Position numbers and translations under genes: made by a program. A stretch of 51,876 bases of DNA from an uncultured Ruminococcus sp. (GTDB lineage: Bacteria > Bacillota > Clostridia > Lachnospirales > Lachnospiraceae): contig CAKRLG010000017.1 of assembly GCA_934359255.1 (NCBI GenBank), positions 1-51,876 of the forward strand, read 5' to 3'. The notes below the pieces were generated by a model. It was not told the origin of the DNA, did not search any database, and saw only the letters and a list, made by a program, of their open reading frames with translations. Below, piece after piece: positions 8,722 through 17,959 of this stretch (positions are counted from its first letter, which is position 1; every line of letters begins with the position of its first letter).

Positions 8722-10133
8722 TGTGCATCCTCCGTTCCTCCGATGACATCTTCGCTGCCATCAGCATTTGATTCATTCTGCTGCATCCCGTCTTCTGTGA
8801 GATCTTCCTGATTCATCTCTCCGGAATCCACTCCATCCATATTCTCATCAGAAAGATCGCTGCCGGAACCCTCTTCTTCTGAGTAATCTTCATTTGAAAA
8901 GTCCATATCTTCGCCATCCGTCACCGGGTTGCTCTGCCCCATCTGACCGTTGCTTCCCACTGCAGTCTTCATGCCTTCTTTTAATCCGTCTTCCGGATAA
9001 GTGATCATATCATCTTTACTCAGTCCATCTGCAATTTCATACTGGAAAAGTTCATCATCATGCTGTCCAAGTGTCACAGAACGTTTCTCCAGTTTGCCTT
9101 TTCCATCGTCAACCCAGACATAGGGGTTATCCGTATCTGCATCACAGATGAAAGATTCATCCAGCCAGATACCCGCCTTTTCCTCGCTCTGTCCGTAATC
9201 GGCTTCCACATAAACATGCTGTCCAAGCATCAGCCCCTCAGAAGAATCCAGTTCGATATAAAACGGATAGGAATTGGACTGGGTGGATCCGTCACCGCTG
9301 CTGAAGTAATAACCATTATTGGAATCGTTACCCGGATTTTCCGTATCTACCGCACCCATCGTTCCTTTCCAGGTGACAGAATCATCTACTCTGGAATGCA
9401 CGATCACAGCCTGTCCCGGCGTCACAGATGAGATATTCTGTTCGTTTACCTTACATTTGATTCGAAAATCTCCCATCGCAATTATGGACATAAATGCCTG
9501 GCTGTCTCCTGAATAAGAATAGCTGTCCTGATTTCCGTTATTGATGGATTTGACTACACCATCAATCTCACTGGTGACCTGACAGTTCTCGATGGAATCC
9601 TGTAATTTCTGAATCTCCACCTGTTTGCTTTTCTTTTCATATTCACTCTGCTTCAATTCCATCTGGGCACTCTGAATCTGCATTGTATAGTCAAGCTGTG
9701 CATCATTTCCTGCACTCTTTTTTTCCTTTTCCAGTGCAGCAATCTCATTTTGTTTATTTCCGATATTGTTATTGATCCGTTCCAGCTCCAGCTTTGCTTT
9801 TTCCAGGTCTTCCTGTGATTTTTCTGTATCATAAGAAAATAACGGATCTCCCTTGGATACTTCCTGTCCGACTTCCACATAAATATCTTTTACTGTTTTA
9901 TCCTGACTCTGCTGAATATCCACCTGTTTCTGTGTTTCTACCACACCGGCAAAGCGGTTCACTGCCCCGTTACCACTTCCCGGGTTCATCAGATTATCTA
10001 CACTGTTTACATATACTACATTTTCCGTACTTCCATCCGATGATGTTCTGCCGAACAATGCCCATGCACCGATTCCGATTACCACAACGGCTGCAACAGC
10101 TGCCCCGGTAAGAATAATTTTCTTTTTCTTCAT
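8718..10133 (-). CDS. Membrane-fusion adaptor with acidic tail
   Basis: This is the first gene of the exporter operon and is an HlyD/YknX-type adaptor of 471 residues. It has an N-terminal anchor (KKKKIILTGAAVAAVVVIG), a lipoyl half with VGQEVSKGDPLFSYDTEK, a coiled-coil hairpin (about residues 100-180), the second lipoyl half (SEIDGVVKSINNG) and a beta-barrel domain. The last 75 or so residues are strongly acidic (many D, E, S, N, G) and look disordered. The start is set at 10133 because AGGAGG precedes that ATG by 5 nt; the in-frame ATG ten codons upstream has no site. The operon therefore encodes two unlike adaptors for one ATPase and one permease. Confidence 0.92.
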   Translation of the reverse strand: MKKKKIILTGAAVAAVVVIGIGAWALFGRTSSDGSTENVVYVNSVDNLMNPGSGNGAVNRFAGVVETQKQVDIQQSQDKTVKDIYVEVGQEVSKGDPLFSYDTEKSQEDLEKAKLELERINNNIGNKQNEIAALEKEKKSAGNDAQLDYTMQIQSAQMELKQSEYEKKSKQVEIQKLQDSIENCQVTSEIDGVVKSINNGNQDSYSYSGDSQAFMSIIAMGDFRIKCKVNEQNISSVTPGQAVIVHSRVDDSVTWKGTMGAVDTENPGNDSNNGYYFSSGDGSTQSNSYPFYIELDSSEGLMLGQHVYVEADYGQSEEKAGIWLDESFICDADTDNPYVWVDDGKGKLEKRSVTLGQHDDELFQYEIADGLSKDDMITYPEDGLKEGMKTAVGSNGQMGQSNPVTDGEDMDFSNEDYSEEEGSGSDLSDENMDGVDSGEMNQEDLTEDGMQQNESNADGSEDVIGGTEDAQ

Positions 10134-10267
10134 GTCTGCCTCCTGTATCTGATAGGTTCTCATGATTTCAGTATATCATAGTGCATTCTGCTCTTCCTTA
10201 CTTTTTCTTTACATTTCTATGGACATTTCCGGTATTCTTTTCTTACCATTTCTCCCTGCCCCCGGAG

Positions 10268-10295
10268 TTGACATTTTTCCTGGTTCTGTTATATT
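10268..10295 (+). promoter_or_regulatory. Promoter of the DUF1294 gene
   Basis: A perfect -35 TTGACA (10268-10273) is separated by 16 bp from TATATT (10290-10295), which has a TG extension one base upstream. It lies 66 bp before the ATG at 10362. Confidence 0.75.
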
Positions 10296-10361
10296 AAATC
10301 TGTTACCGCGGTTCCGGTATTTTCTGAAAATACATTGATTTATATGCATTAGGAGGTTCTT

Positions 10362-11678
10362 ATGACACTTACCGGTATTCTTTCTTATCTGGCAGTTATC
10401 AATCTGACCGGCTTTGCCGCTTTTGGCATCGACAAATACAAGGCTATCCATCACAAATGGCGGATCCGGGAATCCGCACTGTTTGCCATCGCTATCCTTG
10501 GTGGAAGTGTCGGTTGTCTCATCGGCATGTACGTATTTCATCACAAAACCCTGCATCCGTCTTTCCGGATCGGAATTCCTCTGATTCTTGTTGTGGAACT
10601 GATCGCCGGATGTGTGTTTTTTTATACCATCAGCAATTGTACGCCATACCGGCAGGATCCTGTCAAAGTAGTTCGTCACGAACTTTCCTCTCTGTCACAC
10701 CAGAAAAAATCTGACATTGCAAAAACACTTAATGTCCATGATGTTTTCCCGTCTGCTGACAATAAACAGACAGTTCCTTCCGATATTACCTCTGTATTTG
10801 CTGATTTCTTCCATGATTTTTCATATCATATCAGAGATTTCTCGGAACAGGGGAATTCTGCTTCGGTCACCGTTTCCCTTACCACACCTGGCGGCAAAGC
10901 ACTGGCAAAAGAATACTCCCGTCAGGTAATGATTAAACAGATTCAGAACTCTGCAAGCCCTGCTTCTGTAGATTTTTCTCTGGAGGACTGCTATCTGCTT
11001 CTTGGCAATGTTCTGAAAAACAATGATTATAAAAGTATTACCTCTGACTATACCATCACCCTCACCCGATCCGGAAAAATCTGGAACATCGACTCCCCAA
11101 AAAGCCTGTCTGCTGCAGTAACCGGAAACTTTTCCACTTACGTGGCTGATGCTTCCCTGTTTTCCCCCGCTGAGATCATCGCGATCCACCTTGATACTCT
11201 GAAAGCCTTCGATACCGAACAATTAAACCGTTATCTGGCACTGGACTCCCTCTTCAATTCCGAAGATACTTCGAGCCGTTCCGTTGTCAAAGCCATCGCC
11301 AGTCAGCTTCTGAACTGCCTGGACTACTCCATCACATCGGAACTCCTGTCTGATGACGGAATGGATGCCTCTGTAGATCTGAACCTGACCAGTTGCGATT
11401 TTTCATCTGTTGTATACTCCTATCAGGAACAATACACCGCCTACCTGACATCCTCCCAGGCTCTGGAAGACGGAACCGAAGGTCGCCAGTCTCACGCCAT
11501 CACCCTCCTGACAGACTGTATCACCACCAACACTCAAACACTCACCACCCCTGTAACCATCCACCTGACCAACGACGGCAACAACTGGCGCATCCCCCAA
11601 AGCGACGAAATCACCACCGCCCTCCTCGGAAACCTGGAAGAAGCCCTCACCACCATTCTCACCCAGCCGGAAAGCTGA
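10362..11678 (+). CDS. DUF1294 membrane protein fused to a duplicated C-terminal domain
   Basis: Residues 1-90 match the small DUF1294 family: three membrane segments, the signature FAAFGIDKYKA near residue 23, WRIRESALF and the GGSVGCLIGMYVFHHKT motif. Free-standing DUF1294 proteins end there, at roughly 80-100 residues. This one continues for about 340 more residues with two similar alpha/beta units (about 135-265 and 295-430). Each ends in a short hydrophilic strand followed by W-x-I or WRIP and an aliphatic helix. The tail probably lies outside the membrane, but its topology is not certain. The start is preceded by AGGAGG. It is transcribed away from the exporter operon. The 3' part is strongly C-rich in codon use. 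Function unknown. Confidence 0.8.
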   Translation: MTLTGILSYLAVINLTGFAAFGIDKYKAIHHKWRIRESALFAIAILGGSVGCLIGMYVFHHKTLHPSFRIGIPLILVVELIAGCVFFYTISNCTPYRQDPVKVVRHELSSLSHQKKSDIAKTLNVHDVFPSADNKQTVPSDITSVFADFFHDFSYHIRDFSEQGNSASVTVSLTTPGGKALAKEYSRQVMIKQIQNSASPASVDFSLEDCYLLLGNVLKNNDYKSITSDYTITLTRSGKIWNIDSPKSLSAAVTGNFSTYVADASLFSPAEIIAIHLDTLKAFDTEQLNRYLALDSLFNSEDTSSRSVVKAIASQLLNCLDYSITSELLSDDGMDASVDLNLTSCDFSSVVYSYQEQYTAYLTSSQALEDGTEGRQSHAITLLTDCITTNTQTLTTPVTIHLTNDGNNWRIPQSDEITTALLGNLEEALTTILTQPES

Positions 11679-11773
11679 TACCCGACATCACCTGCAAAAG
11701 CCTGCCACTGGCAGCTTTCTCCGGCTTCATAACACTCAACCTTGAGCCACTGAATCAATTGATACAACACAAC

Positions 11774-11818
11774 AAAAAGCAGATGCAAAGATTATATTCT
11801 CCTTCACACCTGCTTTTA
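11774..11818 (+). terminator. Weak terminator after the DUF1294 gene
   Basis: AAAAGCAG (11775-11782) pairs with CTGCTTTT (11810-11817), with further pairing inside after one mismatch. It lies about 95 nt past the stop at 11678. The 460 bp between 11678 and the aspS end hold only this and the palindromic element at 11918-12099; no gene was seen. Confidence 0.5.
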
Positions 11819-11917
11819 TTTATCTTTCCCATATTTTCCCTTTTCAACACTGCTTCTTCTGCTCAGCAATTCGCTCTAATCTTTAACATCCACCACTCAG
11901 TTTTCTGTCAAAACACA

Positions 11918-12099
11918 GCGGCAGGCTCCGGGGTTCCTTTGTCGCAACACTTTGTGGGCGCTTAGGGCAAGCTTTAAGATCCGACACTTACGCAGGCTTT
12001 CGCGAGGGTCAGCTGACCCTCGTGAACATAGCCGAAGTTAGTGGCTAGCTTAAAGTTGCCCTGCCCACGTTGCGACAAAGGAACCCCGGAGCCTGCCGC
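11918..12099. repeat. 182-bp long-hairpin element, full form
   Basis: The ends are a perfect 31-bp inverted repeat (11918-11948 and 12069-12099, reading GCGGCAGGCTCCGGGGTTCC inward). Pairing continues with small gaps (GTGGGC, AGGGCAA, CTTTAAG). The centre is a perfect 20-bp palindrome at 12003-12022 (CGAGGGTCAGCTGACCCTCG). The whole can fold into one long hairpin. It contains no reading frame of note. It lies 39 nt beyond the aspS stop, and a shortened relative is at 30452-30502. It may be a non-autonomous mobile element or a structured 3' end. Confidence 0.85.
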
Positions 12100-12137
12100 G
12101 TCCCTCTGCCAAAAATCTGGCAAGAAACTCTATTTAA

Positions 12138-13925
12138 TTATTCCTCACTGCGAATCGCAATCCCCAGCTCCTCCAACTGTTTCTCATCCACCAGATTCGG
12201 TGCCTCTGTCATCAGACAGGATGCATCCTTCACCTTCGGGAATGCAATTACATCACGAATACTCTCCTGTTTTGCCATCAGCATAACCAGACGATCCAGA
12301 CCATAAGCCAGACCGGCATGAGGCGGAACACCATACTTGAATGCTGTCAGCAGGAAACCAAACTGTTCGTAAGCTTTCTCCTTGGCAAATCCAAGAACCT
12401 CAAACATTTTCTCCTGAATATCGTCCTGATGGATACGCACACTACCGCCACCGATCTCAGTACCGTTCAGTACGATATCATAAGCTTTTGCACGTACACG
12501 GCCAGGATCACTGTCAATATACTGCAGATCCTCTTCCATCGGCATGGTAAATGGATGATGCATCGCTTTGAAACGATTTTCCTCATCAGACCACTCCAGC
12601 AGAGGGAATTCTGTGATCCATACAAAACGATATTCACTGCTGTCCAGAAGATTCATCTGACGCGCCAGTTCCAGACGCAGTGCACCCAGTACATCCCAGA
12701 CAACTTTATTTTTATCAGCGGCAAACAGCAGCAGATCGCCAGCCTGTCCGTCCATAGCTTTTACCAGACGGTCCATCTCGTCTTCTGTCATGAATTTTGC
12801 GAAAGAGGATTTTGCAGTTCCGTCTTCATGAATGGCGATATAAGCCAGTCCCTTTGCACCATAGTCTTTTGCAAACTCAACCAGTTTGTCAATTTTCTTT
12901 CTCGGCATACTGCCCTGTCCCTTGGCATTGATACCACGGACAGTTCCGCCTGCTTCCAGGGCATTTTTAAATACAGCAAATTCACATCCTCGAACAACCT
13001 CAGATACATTCTGCAGTTCCATACCAAAACGCAGATCCGGTTTGTCAGAGCCAAAACGATCCATTGCATCCTGCCAGGTCATTCTCTGGATCGGCAGTTT
13101 CACATCCACATCCAGTACCTTTTTGAACAGGTAAGCCAGCAGACGTTCATTTACATCAATCACATCGTCCACATCTACAAAAGACAGCTCCATATCAATC
13201 TGCGTAAATTCCGGCTGACGGTCTGCCCGAAGATCCTCATCACGGAAGCAACGTGCAATCTGGATATAACGGTCATAGCCTGAGCACATCAGCAGCTGTT
13301 TAAACAGCTGTGGAGACTGTGGAAGTGCGTAAAAGTTTCCCGGATGAATACGGCTCGGAACCAGGTAATCTCTTGCTCCTTCCGGTGTACTCTTTGTCAG
13401 CATTGGTGTTTCAATCTCCAGAAATCCTTCATTCGCCATAAACTGACGGGTCAGTGTTGTAACCTGAGAACGCATCATCAGGTTTTTCTGAATATCCGGT
13501 CTTCTCAGATCCAGGAAACGGTATTTCAGACGCAGATCTTCTTTGGTCTTGCTGTTTTCTTCAATCGGGAACGGCGGAGTCTCTGCCTCTGCAAGAATAC
13601 GCAGACTGTTTGCACGCACTTCGATCTCACCTGTCTTTAAGTTACTGTTTACCGCACCGGAACGTGCTTCTACCACACCGGTAACCGCTACAACAAATTC
13701 ACTTCTCAGTTTCGTTGCTTTTTCAAATCCTTCCGCATCGATGCTGCCGTTTTCAAAAATCAGCTGTACGATACCGGAACGGTCTCTTAAATCTACGAAA
13801 ATAATGCCGCCTTTATTTCTGCTTTTCTGTACCCATCCCATCAGTGTTACGGTTTCCCCGATATTTGCTGTGGAAATCTCGGTACAACGATGGGTCCGTT
13901 TTAACCCTTTCATTGACTCTGCCAT
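12138..13925 (-). CDS. aspS: Aspartyl-tRNA synthetase
   Basis: This class II synthetase of about 595 residues charges tRNA-Asp. An OB-fold anticodon domain (about residues 15-110, with VTLMGWVQKSRNKGGIIFVD) precedes the catalytic domain and the bacterial GAD insertion. Motif 2 is FRDEDLRADRQPEFTQID and motif 3 is GLAYGLDRLVMLM. The start is placed at 13925 because GGAGGA lies 7 nt upstream of that ATG. It is the last gene of the apt-to-aspS run, 54 nt after hisS. It is close to the discriminating bacterial type in length; whether it also charges tRNA-Asn cannot be read here. Confidence 0.97.
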   Translation of the reverse strand: MAESMKGLKRTHRCTEISTANIGETVTLMGWVQKSRNKGGIIFVDLRDRSGIVQLIFENGSIDAEGFEKATKLRSEFVVAVTGVVEARSGAVNSNLKTGEIEVRANSLRILAEAETPPFPIEENSKTKEDLRLKYRFLDLRRPDIQKNLMMRSQVTTLTRQFMANEGFLEIETPMLTKSTPEGARDYLVPSRIHPGNFYALPQSPQLFKQLLMCSGYDRYIQIARCFRDEDLRADRQPEFTQIDMELSFVDVDDVIDVNERLLAYLFKKVLDVDVKLPIQRMTWQDAMDRFGSDKPDLRFGMELQNVSEVVRGCEFAVFKNALEAGGTVRGINAKGQGSMPRKKIDKLVEFAKDYGAKGLAYIAIHEDGTAKSSFAKFMTEDEMDRLVKAMDGQAGDLLLFAADKNKVVWDVLGALRLELARQMNLLDSSEYRFVWITEFPLLEWSDEENRFKAMHHPFTMPMEEDLQYIDSDPGRVRAKAYDIVLNGTEIGGGSVRIHQDDIQEKMFEVLGFAKEKAYEQFGFLLTAFKYGVPPHAGLAYGLDRLVMLMAKQESIRDVIAFPKVKDASCLMTEAPNLVDEKQLEELGIAIRSEE

Positions 13926-13979
13926 TGTTTCTTCCTCCAATATTAACACTCTATTCGTAACAGTGTGTTTTCACACCAA

Positions 13980-15236
13980 TTACATTCTGTCTGCAAAGAA
14001 TTCTACGATTTCTTCGTATCCTTCTTCCTTCAGCTGTTCCTTCTGGAACTTTTTGTTTTTCTTCATAACCGCAATCGTAACAACAGATCCGTTTTTCCGG
14101 TCTTCTTCTGCCTGTTTCAGAACTTTCATCATTCCTTCTGCCGGCATATTTTTCTCGATCAGAAGTGCTTTTTTACTTCCTGTCTGCGGAACCTGGAAAC
14201 CACGTTCCATCAGAAGCATGATGATACGCTCGAATCCGATGGAAAATCCACATGCACAGGTATTATTTCCTGTGAATTTACCGATCATCTCATCGTAACG
14301 TCCGCCACCACCAACACTTCCGCCGAACTCGTCCATGGAGATCTCGAAGATCGGACCGGTGTAATAAGACATACCACGTACCAGAGTCGGGTCAAAAGCG
14401 ATCTTAAAGTCTGCTGCTTTCACGGCGTCCACACTGTTCATGATCAGTTCCAGACCGTCTGCATATTCCGGATCCAGTACTCCTTCCAGTTTTTCTTTCA
14501 CATAACGTACACCCTGTACATCGTTGGTGATTTCTTCAAACATAGCAAGATATTTATCCACACATGCTTTGTCAAATCCTTCTTTTTCCAGTTCTTCTCT
14601 GACACCTTCCAGACCGATCTTATCCATCTTGTCCAGAATGATAAATACGGTATCATAAGATTCCGGTGCAAAACCGCTGTAAGCAGCCATAGCTTTCAGG
14701 ATTCTTCTGTCGTTGATACGGATCGTAAAGTTCTTGAAGTCCAGTTTTCCAAGCAGTGTTGTGGTTGCCAGGATCAGTTCGATTTCTGCCAGATTGGTCG
14801 GCTCTCCGAGAATATCGATGTCACACTGCATAAACTGACGGTAACGTCCTCTCTGTGGACGATCTGCACGCCATACATTTCCCATCTGCAGGGCCTTGAA
14901 CGGTGACGGCAGTTCGTTGGCATGGTTGGAATAATATCTGGAAAGAGGAAGGGTCAGATCATAACGAAGTCCTCCGTCCACCAGATCTGCTTCACACTCG
15001 GCAGTATCCAGTTTCAGTTTTTCTCCTCTTTTTAAAATCTTGAAGATCAGTTTTTCATTTTCTCCACCCTGTTTGCTGGACAGATTCTCGATGTGCTCCA
15101 CACATGGAGTCTCGATGGATGAGAATCCGAATGTACCGTAAGTTTCCTTTATCAGGCGAATCACATAATCACGGATTGCCATCTCTGCAGGCAGGATATC
15201 TTTCATACCTGTCACAGGTTTTTTCTTTAATGCCAT
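13980..15236 (-). CDS. hisS: Histidyl-tRNA synthetase
   Basis: This class II synthetase (418 residues, standard length) charges tRNA-His. Visible signatures are RYDLTLPLSRYYSNH, the motif 2 region GNVWRADRPQRGRYRQFMQC with CDIDILGE, the HisA/B-type motif RGMSYYTGPIFE, and GGGRYDEMIGKF. The C-terminal anticodon-binding domain follows (about residues 325-418). Its ATG has AAGGAG upstream and overlaps the last 10 nt of the HD-domain gene, so it is translationally coupled. It resembles HisS, not the regulatory HisZ paralogue, because the histidine-specific motifs are kept. Confidence 0.96.
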   Translation of the reverse strand: MALKKKPVTGMKDILPAEMAIRDYVIRLIKETYGTFGFSSIETPCVEHIENLSSKQGGENEKLIFKILKRGEKLKLDTAECEADLVDGGLRYDLTLPLSRYYSNHANELPSPFKALQMGNVWRADRPQRGRYRQFMQCDIDILGEPTNLAEIELILATTTLLGKLDFKNFTIRINDRRILKAMAAYSGFAPESYDTVFIILDKMDKIGLEGVREELEKEGFDKACVDKYLAMFEEITNDVQGVRYVKEKLEGVLDPEYADGLELIMNSVDAVKAADFKIAFDPTLVRGMSYYTGPIFEISMDEFGGSVGGGGRYDEMIGKFTGNNTCACGFSIGFERIIMLLMERGFQVPQTGSKKALLIEKNMPAEGMMKVLKQAEEDRKNGSVVTIAVMKKNKKFQKEQLKEEGYEEIVEFFADRM

Positions 15237-15808
15237 AATGTAATCTCCTTTTCCTTGTTCTTATGAATCATTCTTTGAAAGGCAAGAAATACCTTTACAT
15301 CAAAATCTTTTATCTCTTCGATCATCAGCTGAACCGCCGACCGCTTATCAAATGCCTGACGGTACGGCCGGTCTGAAGTCAGTGCTGCATATACATCACA
15401 GACACGGATGATACGGGCTCCCAGCGGAATCGCCTCTCCCGAGAGATTGTCCGGATACCCGCTGCCATCATAATTTTCATGGTGATGGCGTACGGCAAGA
15501 AGGATGGACTCCTTGTACCCTTCCTCCTTCAGAATCTCATAGCTTGCCTGCGCATGAAGTCTGACATAATGAATCTCCTCCACGATCAGTGGTGCATCCA
15601 TATCATCCAGATTCTCTGAGACTGCTTCTTTTCCAATATCGTGAAGCATCCCCGCCACCGCAAGATCATGACAGAATGCTTCCGGTTCTCCCAGTTCTTT
15701 TGCCACCTGATACGCCAGATTGCTGACCCGCATTCCATGTATCAGCTGTTCATCCAGGCTGTATTGTAACAGATGCTGCTGATTGACATACTTATTCACC
15801 GCAATCAT
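15227..15808 (-). CDS. HD-GYP-like phosphohydrolase
   Basis: This stand-alone 193-residue HD hydrolase has HGMRVSNLAYQVAKELG, the metal pair GMLHDIGK, and RHHHENYDGSGYPDNL followed by IPLGARIIRVCDVYAAL, the HD-GYP pattern. Proteins with these motifs often degrade cyclic di-GMP, though short forms without a sensor are less well studied. No transmembrane or receiver domain is attached. The start is set at 15808 because GGAGGAAAAGG lies directly upstream; the ATG at 15841 would overlap hemZ but has no site. It sits between hemZ and hisS in a tight operon. Confidence 0.88.
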   Translation of the reverse strand: MIAVNKYVNQQHLLQYSLDEQLIHGMRVSNLAYQVAKELGEPEAFCHDLAVAGMLHDIGKEAVSENLDDMDAPLIVEEIHYVRLHAQASYEILKEEGYKESILLAVRHHHENYDGSGYPDNLSGEAIPLGARIIRVCDVYAALTSDRPYRQAFDKRSAVQLMIEEIKDFDVKVFLAFQRMIHKNKEKEITLWH

Positions 15809-15837
15809 CCTTTTCCTCCGCATGTTTCTATTTGGTG

Positions 15838-17337
15838 TCACCCGTTCAGATATTTCTGTATTCCCACTCTTTTGCGTTCCAGCATCTCATCTATCCGAAG
15901 AATATAATTATTCACATCTTTTACATTCTCCACCCTTTCAATCCGGGTTCCATGCTCAAATACAAATTTAGTGGACGCTCCCGCCCCCGCCGCAAGAATG
16001 GTCTGTTTTTCTTCCATAATCAGTATATTGTATATTCCCGCTTTGTCAACCTCTGCGTAACCTACATTTTCAAAATTTCCCGCAATATTCTTCTGGCGGT
16101 ACAGATAATATGGACCCATACCCATATTTCCGGCACACTGCTGAGTCATCTCCATGATCTCTTGGCTGTTCTCAAAGGACATTTCTTCATATTTGTCCTT
16201 AAACAGATTCAGCCTTGTCGCACGTTTCAATGCCAGGGAATGGATCGTCAGGCTGTCAGGATGCAGATTTTCCACTTCCTGCAGCGTATGTGCCACTTCT
16301 TCTTTTCCCTCTCCCGGAAGGCCGATGATCAGATCCATATTTATATTGTCAAATCCAAGTTCCCGTGCCATATGAAAAATATTCACAGTATCTTCCACTG
16401 TATGTTTTCTTCCGATCACATCCAGGGTTTTCTGATTCATGGTCTGAGGATTCACGGAGATTCTCGTCACAGGAAATTCTTTCATCACCTGCAGTTTTTC
16501 TTTTGTAATACTGTCCGGTCGTCCGGCTTCCACTGTATATTCTTTTACCCAGGTAAAATCAAACGTTTCCTGAATATGGGAAAGCAATCTGCGAAGCTGC
16601 TCCGGCTCCAGTGTCGTCGGTGTACCGCCTCCGATATATACCGTTGTCAGCTTTCTTGCTCCCATCTGTTCCCGGATAAAAGTCAGTTCCTTACACAGTG
16701 TATCCAGATATTCGTCTACCCGTTTTGTCCACCGTTCCAGCGGATGAGAACCAAAGGAACAGTACAGACAGATGCTCGGGCAAAAAGGAATTCCCACATA
16801 GAGACTGTATCCGTTTTCATAGTCCAGATCCTGTAACAGTGCCTTCTCCCTGTTGGCAATCGTGATCGCCAGGGCAGTTTTTTCATTGCTTACCCCATAT
16901 GTTTCCCTCATATACCGGGCAATCTCTGTATTTTTCCATCCTTCTTCCAGAAGTTTCATGGGAATCTTGGTCGGTCGGATTCCGGTGAGGTCTCCCCAGG
17001 GAAGCGTTCTTCCGGTTACCTGACAAAGTGCGCCATACACCAGACGTTTCAGCACATTTTTCGTTTCCGGACGATCCTTTTCATATTCTACAGCCACCTG
17101 CTGTCTGAAAATCTCTGTGCCGTCTTTTTCCACAGCCAGACAAATCTCCTGACTGCCATAGGCAACCAGGAGAAACATCCCGTACTCTCCCTCTGCTTCT
17201 TCCGCTCCCTCATAAAACATCGTAACCTGTGCCTGAGGATAAAAGGCTTTCACCAGAGAATATACATCATATTCAAAATCTTTTTTATTAAATCGAATTG
17301 CAATATTATTAAGCAAAAGGATTATACCTCTTTTCAT
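15838..17337 (-). CDS. hemZ: HemZ-type radical SAM enzyme (coproporphyrinogen dehydrogenase family)
   Basis: This radical SAM enzyme of up to 499 residues has the cluster motif CPSICLYCSFGSH (C-x3-C-x2-C) near residue 190. VYIGGGTPTTLEPEQL and GLPGEGKEEV are also typical of the HemN/HemZ group. HemZ proteins carry an additional N-terminal domain of about 160 residues, present here. Family members are annotated as oxygen-independent coproporphyrinogen oxidases, but the true activity of HemZ is not firmly settled. The ATG at 17337 overlaps the MBL gene by 29 nt; an in-frame TTG at 17316, with GAGG 10 nt upstream, is an equally good start. Confidence 0.88.
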   Translation of the reverse strand: MKRGIILLLNNIAIRFNKKDFEYDVYSLVKAFYPQAQVTMFYEGAEEAEGEYGMFLLVAYGSQEICLAVEKDGTEIFRQQVAVEYEKDRPETKNVLKRLVYGALCQVTGRTLPWGDLTGIRPTKIPMKLLEEGWKNTEIARYMRETYGVSNEKTALAITIANREKALLQDLDYENGYSLYVGIPFCPSICLYCSFGSHPLERWTKRVDEYLDTLCKELTFIREQMGARKLTTVYIGGGTPTTLEPEQLRRLLSHIQETFDFTWVKEYTVEAGRPDSITKEKLQVMKEFPVTRISVNPQTMNQKTLDVIGRKHTVEDTVNIFHMARELGFDNINMDLIIGLPGEGKEEVAHTLQEVENLHPDSLTIHSLALKRATRLNLFKDKYEEMSFENSQEIMEMTQQCAGNMGMGPYYLYRQKNIAGNFENVGYAEVDKAGIYNILIMEEKQTILAAGAGASTKFVFEHGTRIERVENVKDVNNYILRIDEMLERKRVGIQKYLNG

Positions 17338-17938
17338 ATCCTATTGTTGTTTCTTCGTTGTGTCCCGGACAGACTCTTGTTGTCTCCGGAAGTTCTTTTA
17401 ACAGCCGCTTTACACTCGCCTGCATATCTGCGCCGCTTCCTGTGGGAAAATCGGTTCTTCCCACACTCTGTGCAAATAAAGTATCACCGGAAAACAGAAC
17501 TTCTTCTTCCGGCAGATAATAGCAGCAGCTTCCCGCTGTATGTCCCGGTGTATGGAAAACTTCGATGGAAAATCCGGCAAGTTCCAGTTTTTTTCCATCG
17601 CAGACCCACTGATCTGCCAGCAGGACATGTGCACTTGCCCAGCTTCCGGACAGATTCTTCATCGCATCAGTAAGCAGCTGTTGTTCTGCTGCACAGGCGA
17701 TGATCGGGATACCGTATTCGTCCCGCAGATCATCCGCTGCCAGCATATGATCAAAATGTCCGTGTGTCAGGAGAACCGCCACCGGTATTCCTCCCATTCG
17801 GTCAATTTTTTCTTCAATCCGCACACTCTCATCCGCCGGATCGATGATCAGCAGCTCATTGGTTTCTTTATTTTTGATCAGCCAGGTATTGGTTCCTACC
17901 ATTCCCAGTACCAGCTGTTCGATCATTGCTTTCTTCAT
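17309..17938 (-). CDS. MBL-fold metallo-hydrolase (glyoxalase II-like)
   Basis: This 209-residue metallo-beta-lactamase-fold hydrolase has the metal-binding motif THGHFDHMLAADD, then HTPGHTAGS, FSGDTLF and CPGHNEET. It belongs to the broad hydroxyacylglutathione hydrolase-like (YcbL/GloB) group, but the C-terminal helical domain of true GloB is missing. The natural substrate is unknown. It follows relA by 21 nt, with AAGGGG just after the relA stop, and overlaps hemZ. Confidence 0.88.
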   Translation of the reverse strand: MKKAMIEQLVLGMVGTNTWLIKNKETNELLIIDPADESVRIEEKIDRMGGIPVAVLLTHGHFDHMLAADDLRDEYGIPIIACAAEQQLLTDAMKNLSGSWASAHVLLADQWVCDGKKLELAGFSIEVFHTPGHTAGSCCYYLPEEEVLFSGDTLFAQSVGRTDFPTGSGADMQASVKRLLKELPETTRVCPGHNEETTIGYEKRYNPFA

Positions 17939-17959
17939 ATTTCCGGATTACCCCTTCTG

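Noticed and set aside
10209..10679. 156-residue minus-strand frame before the exporter operon
   Set aside because: It overlaps the DUF1294 gene start and promoter, with no plausible family.
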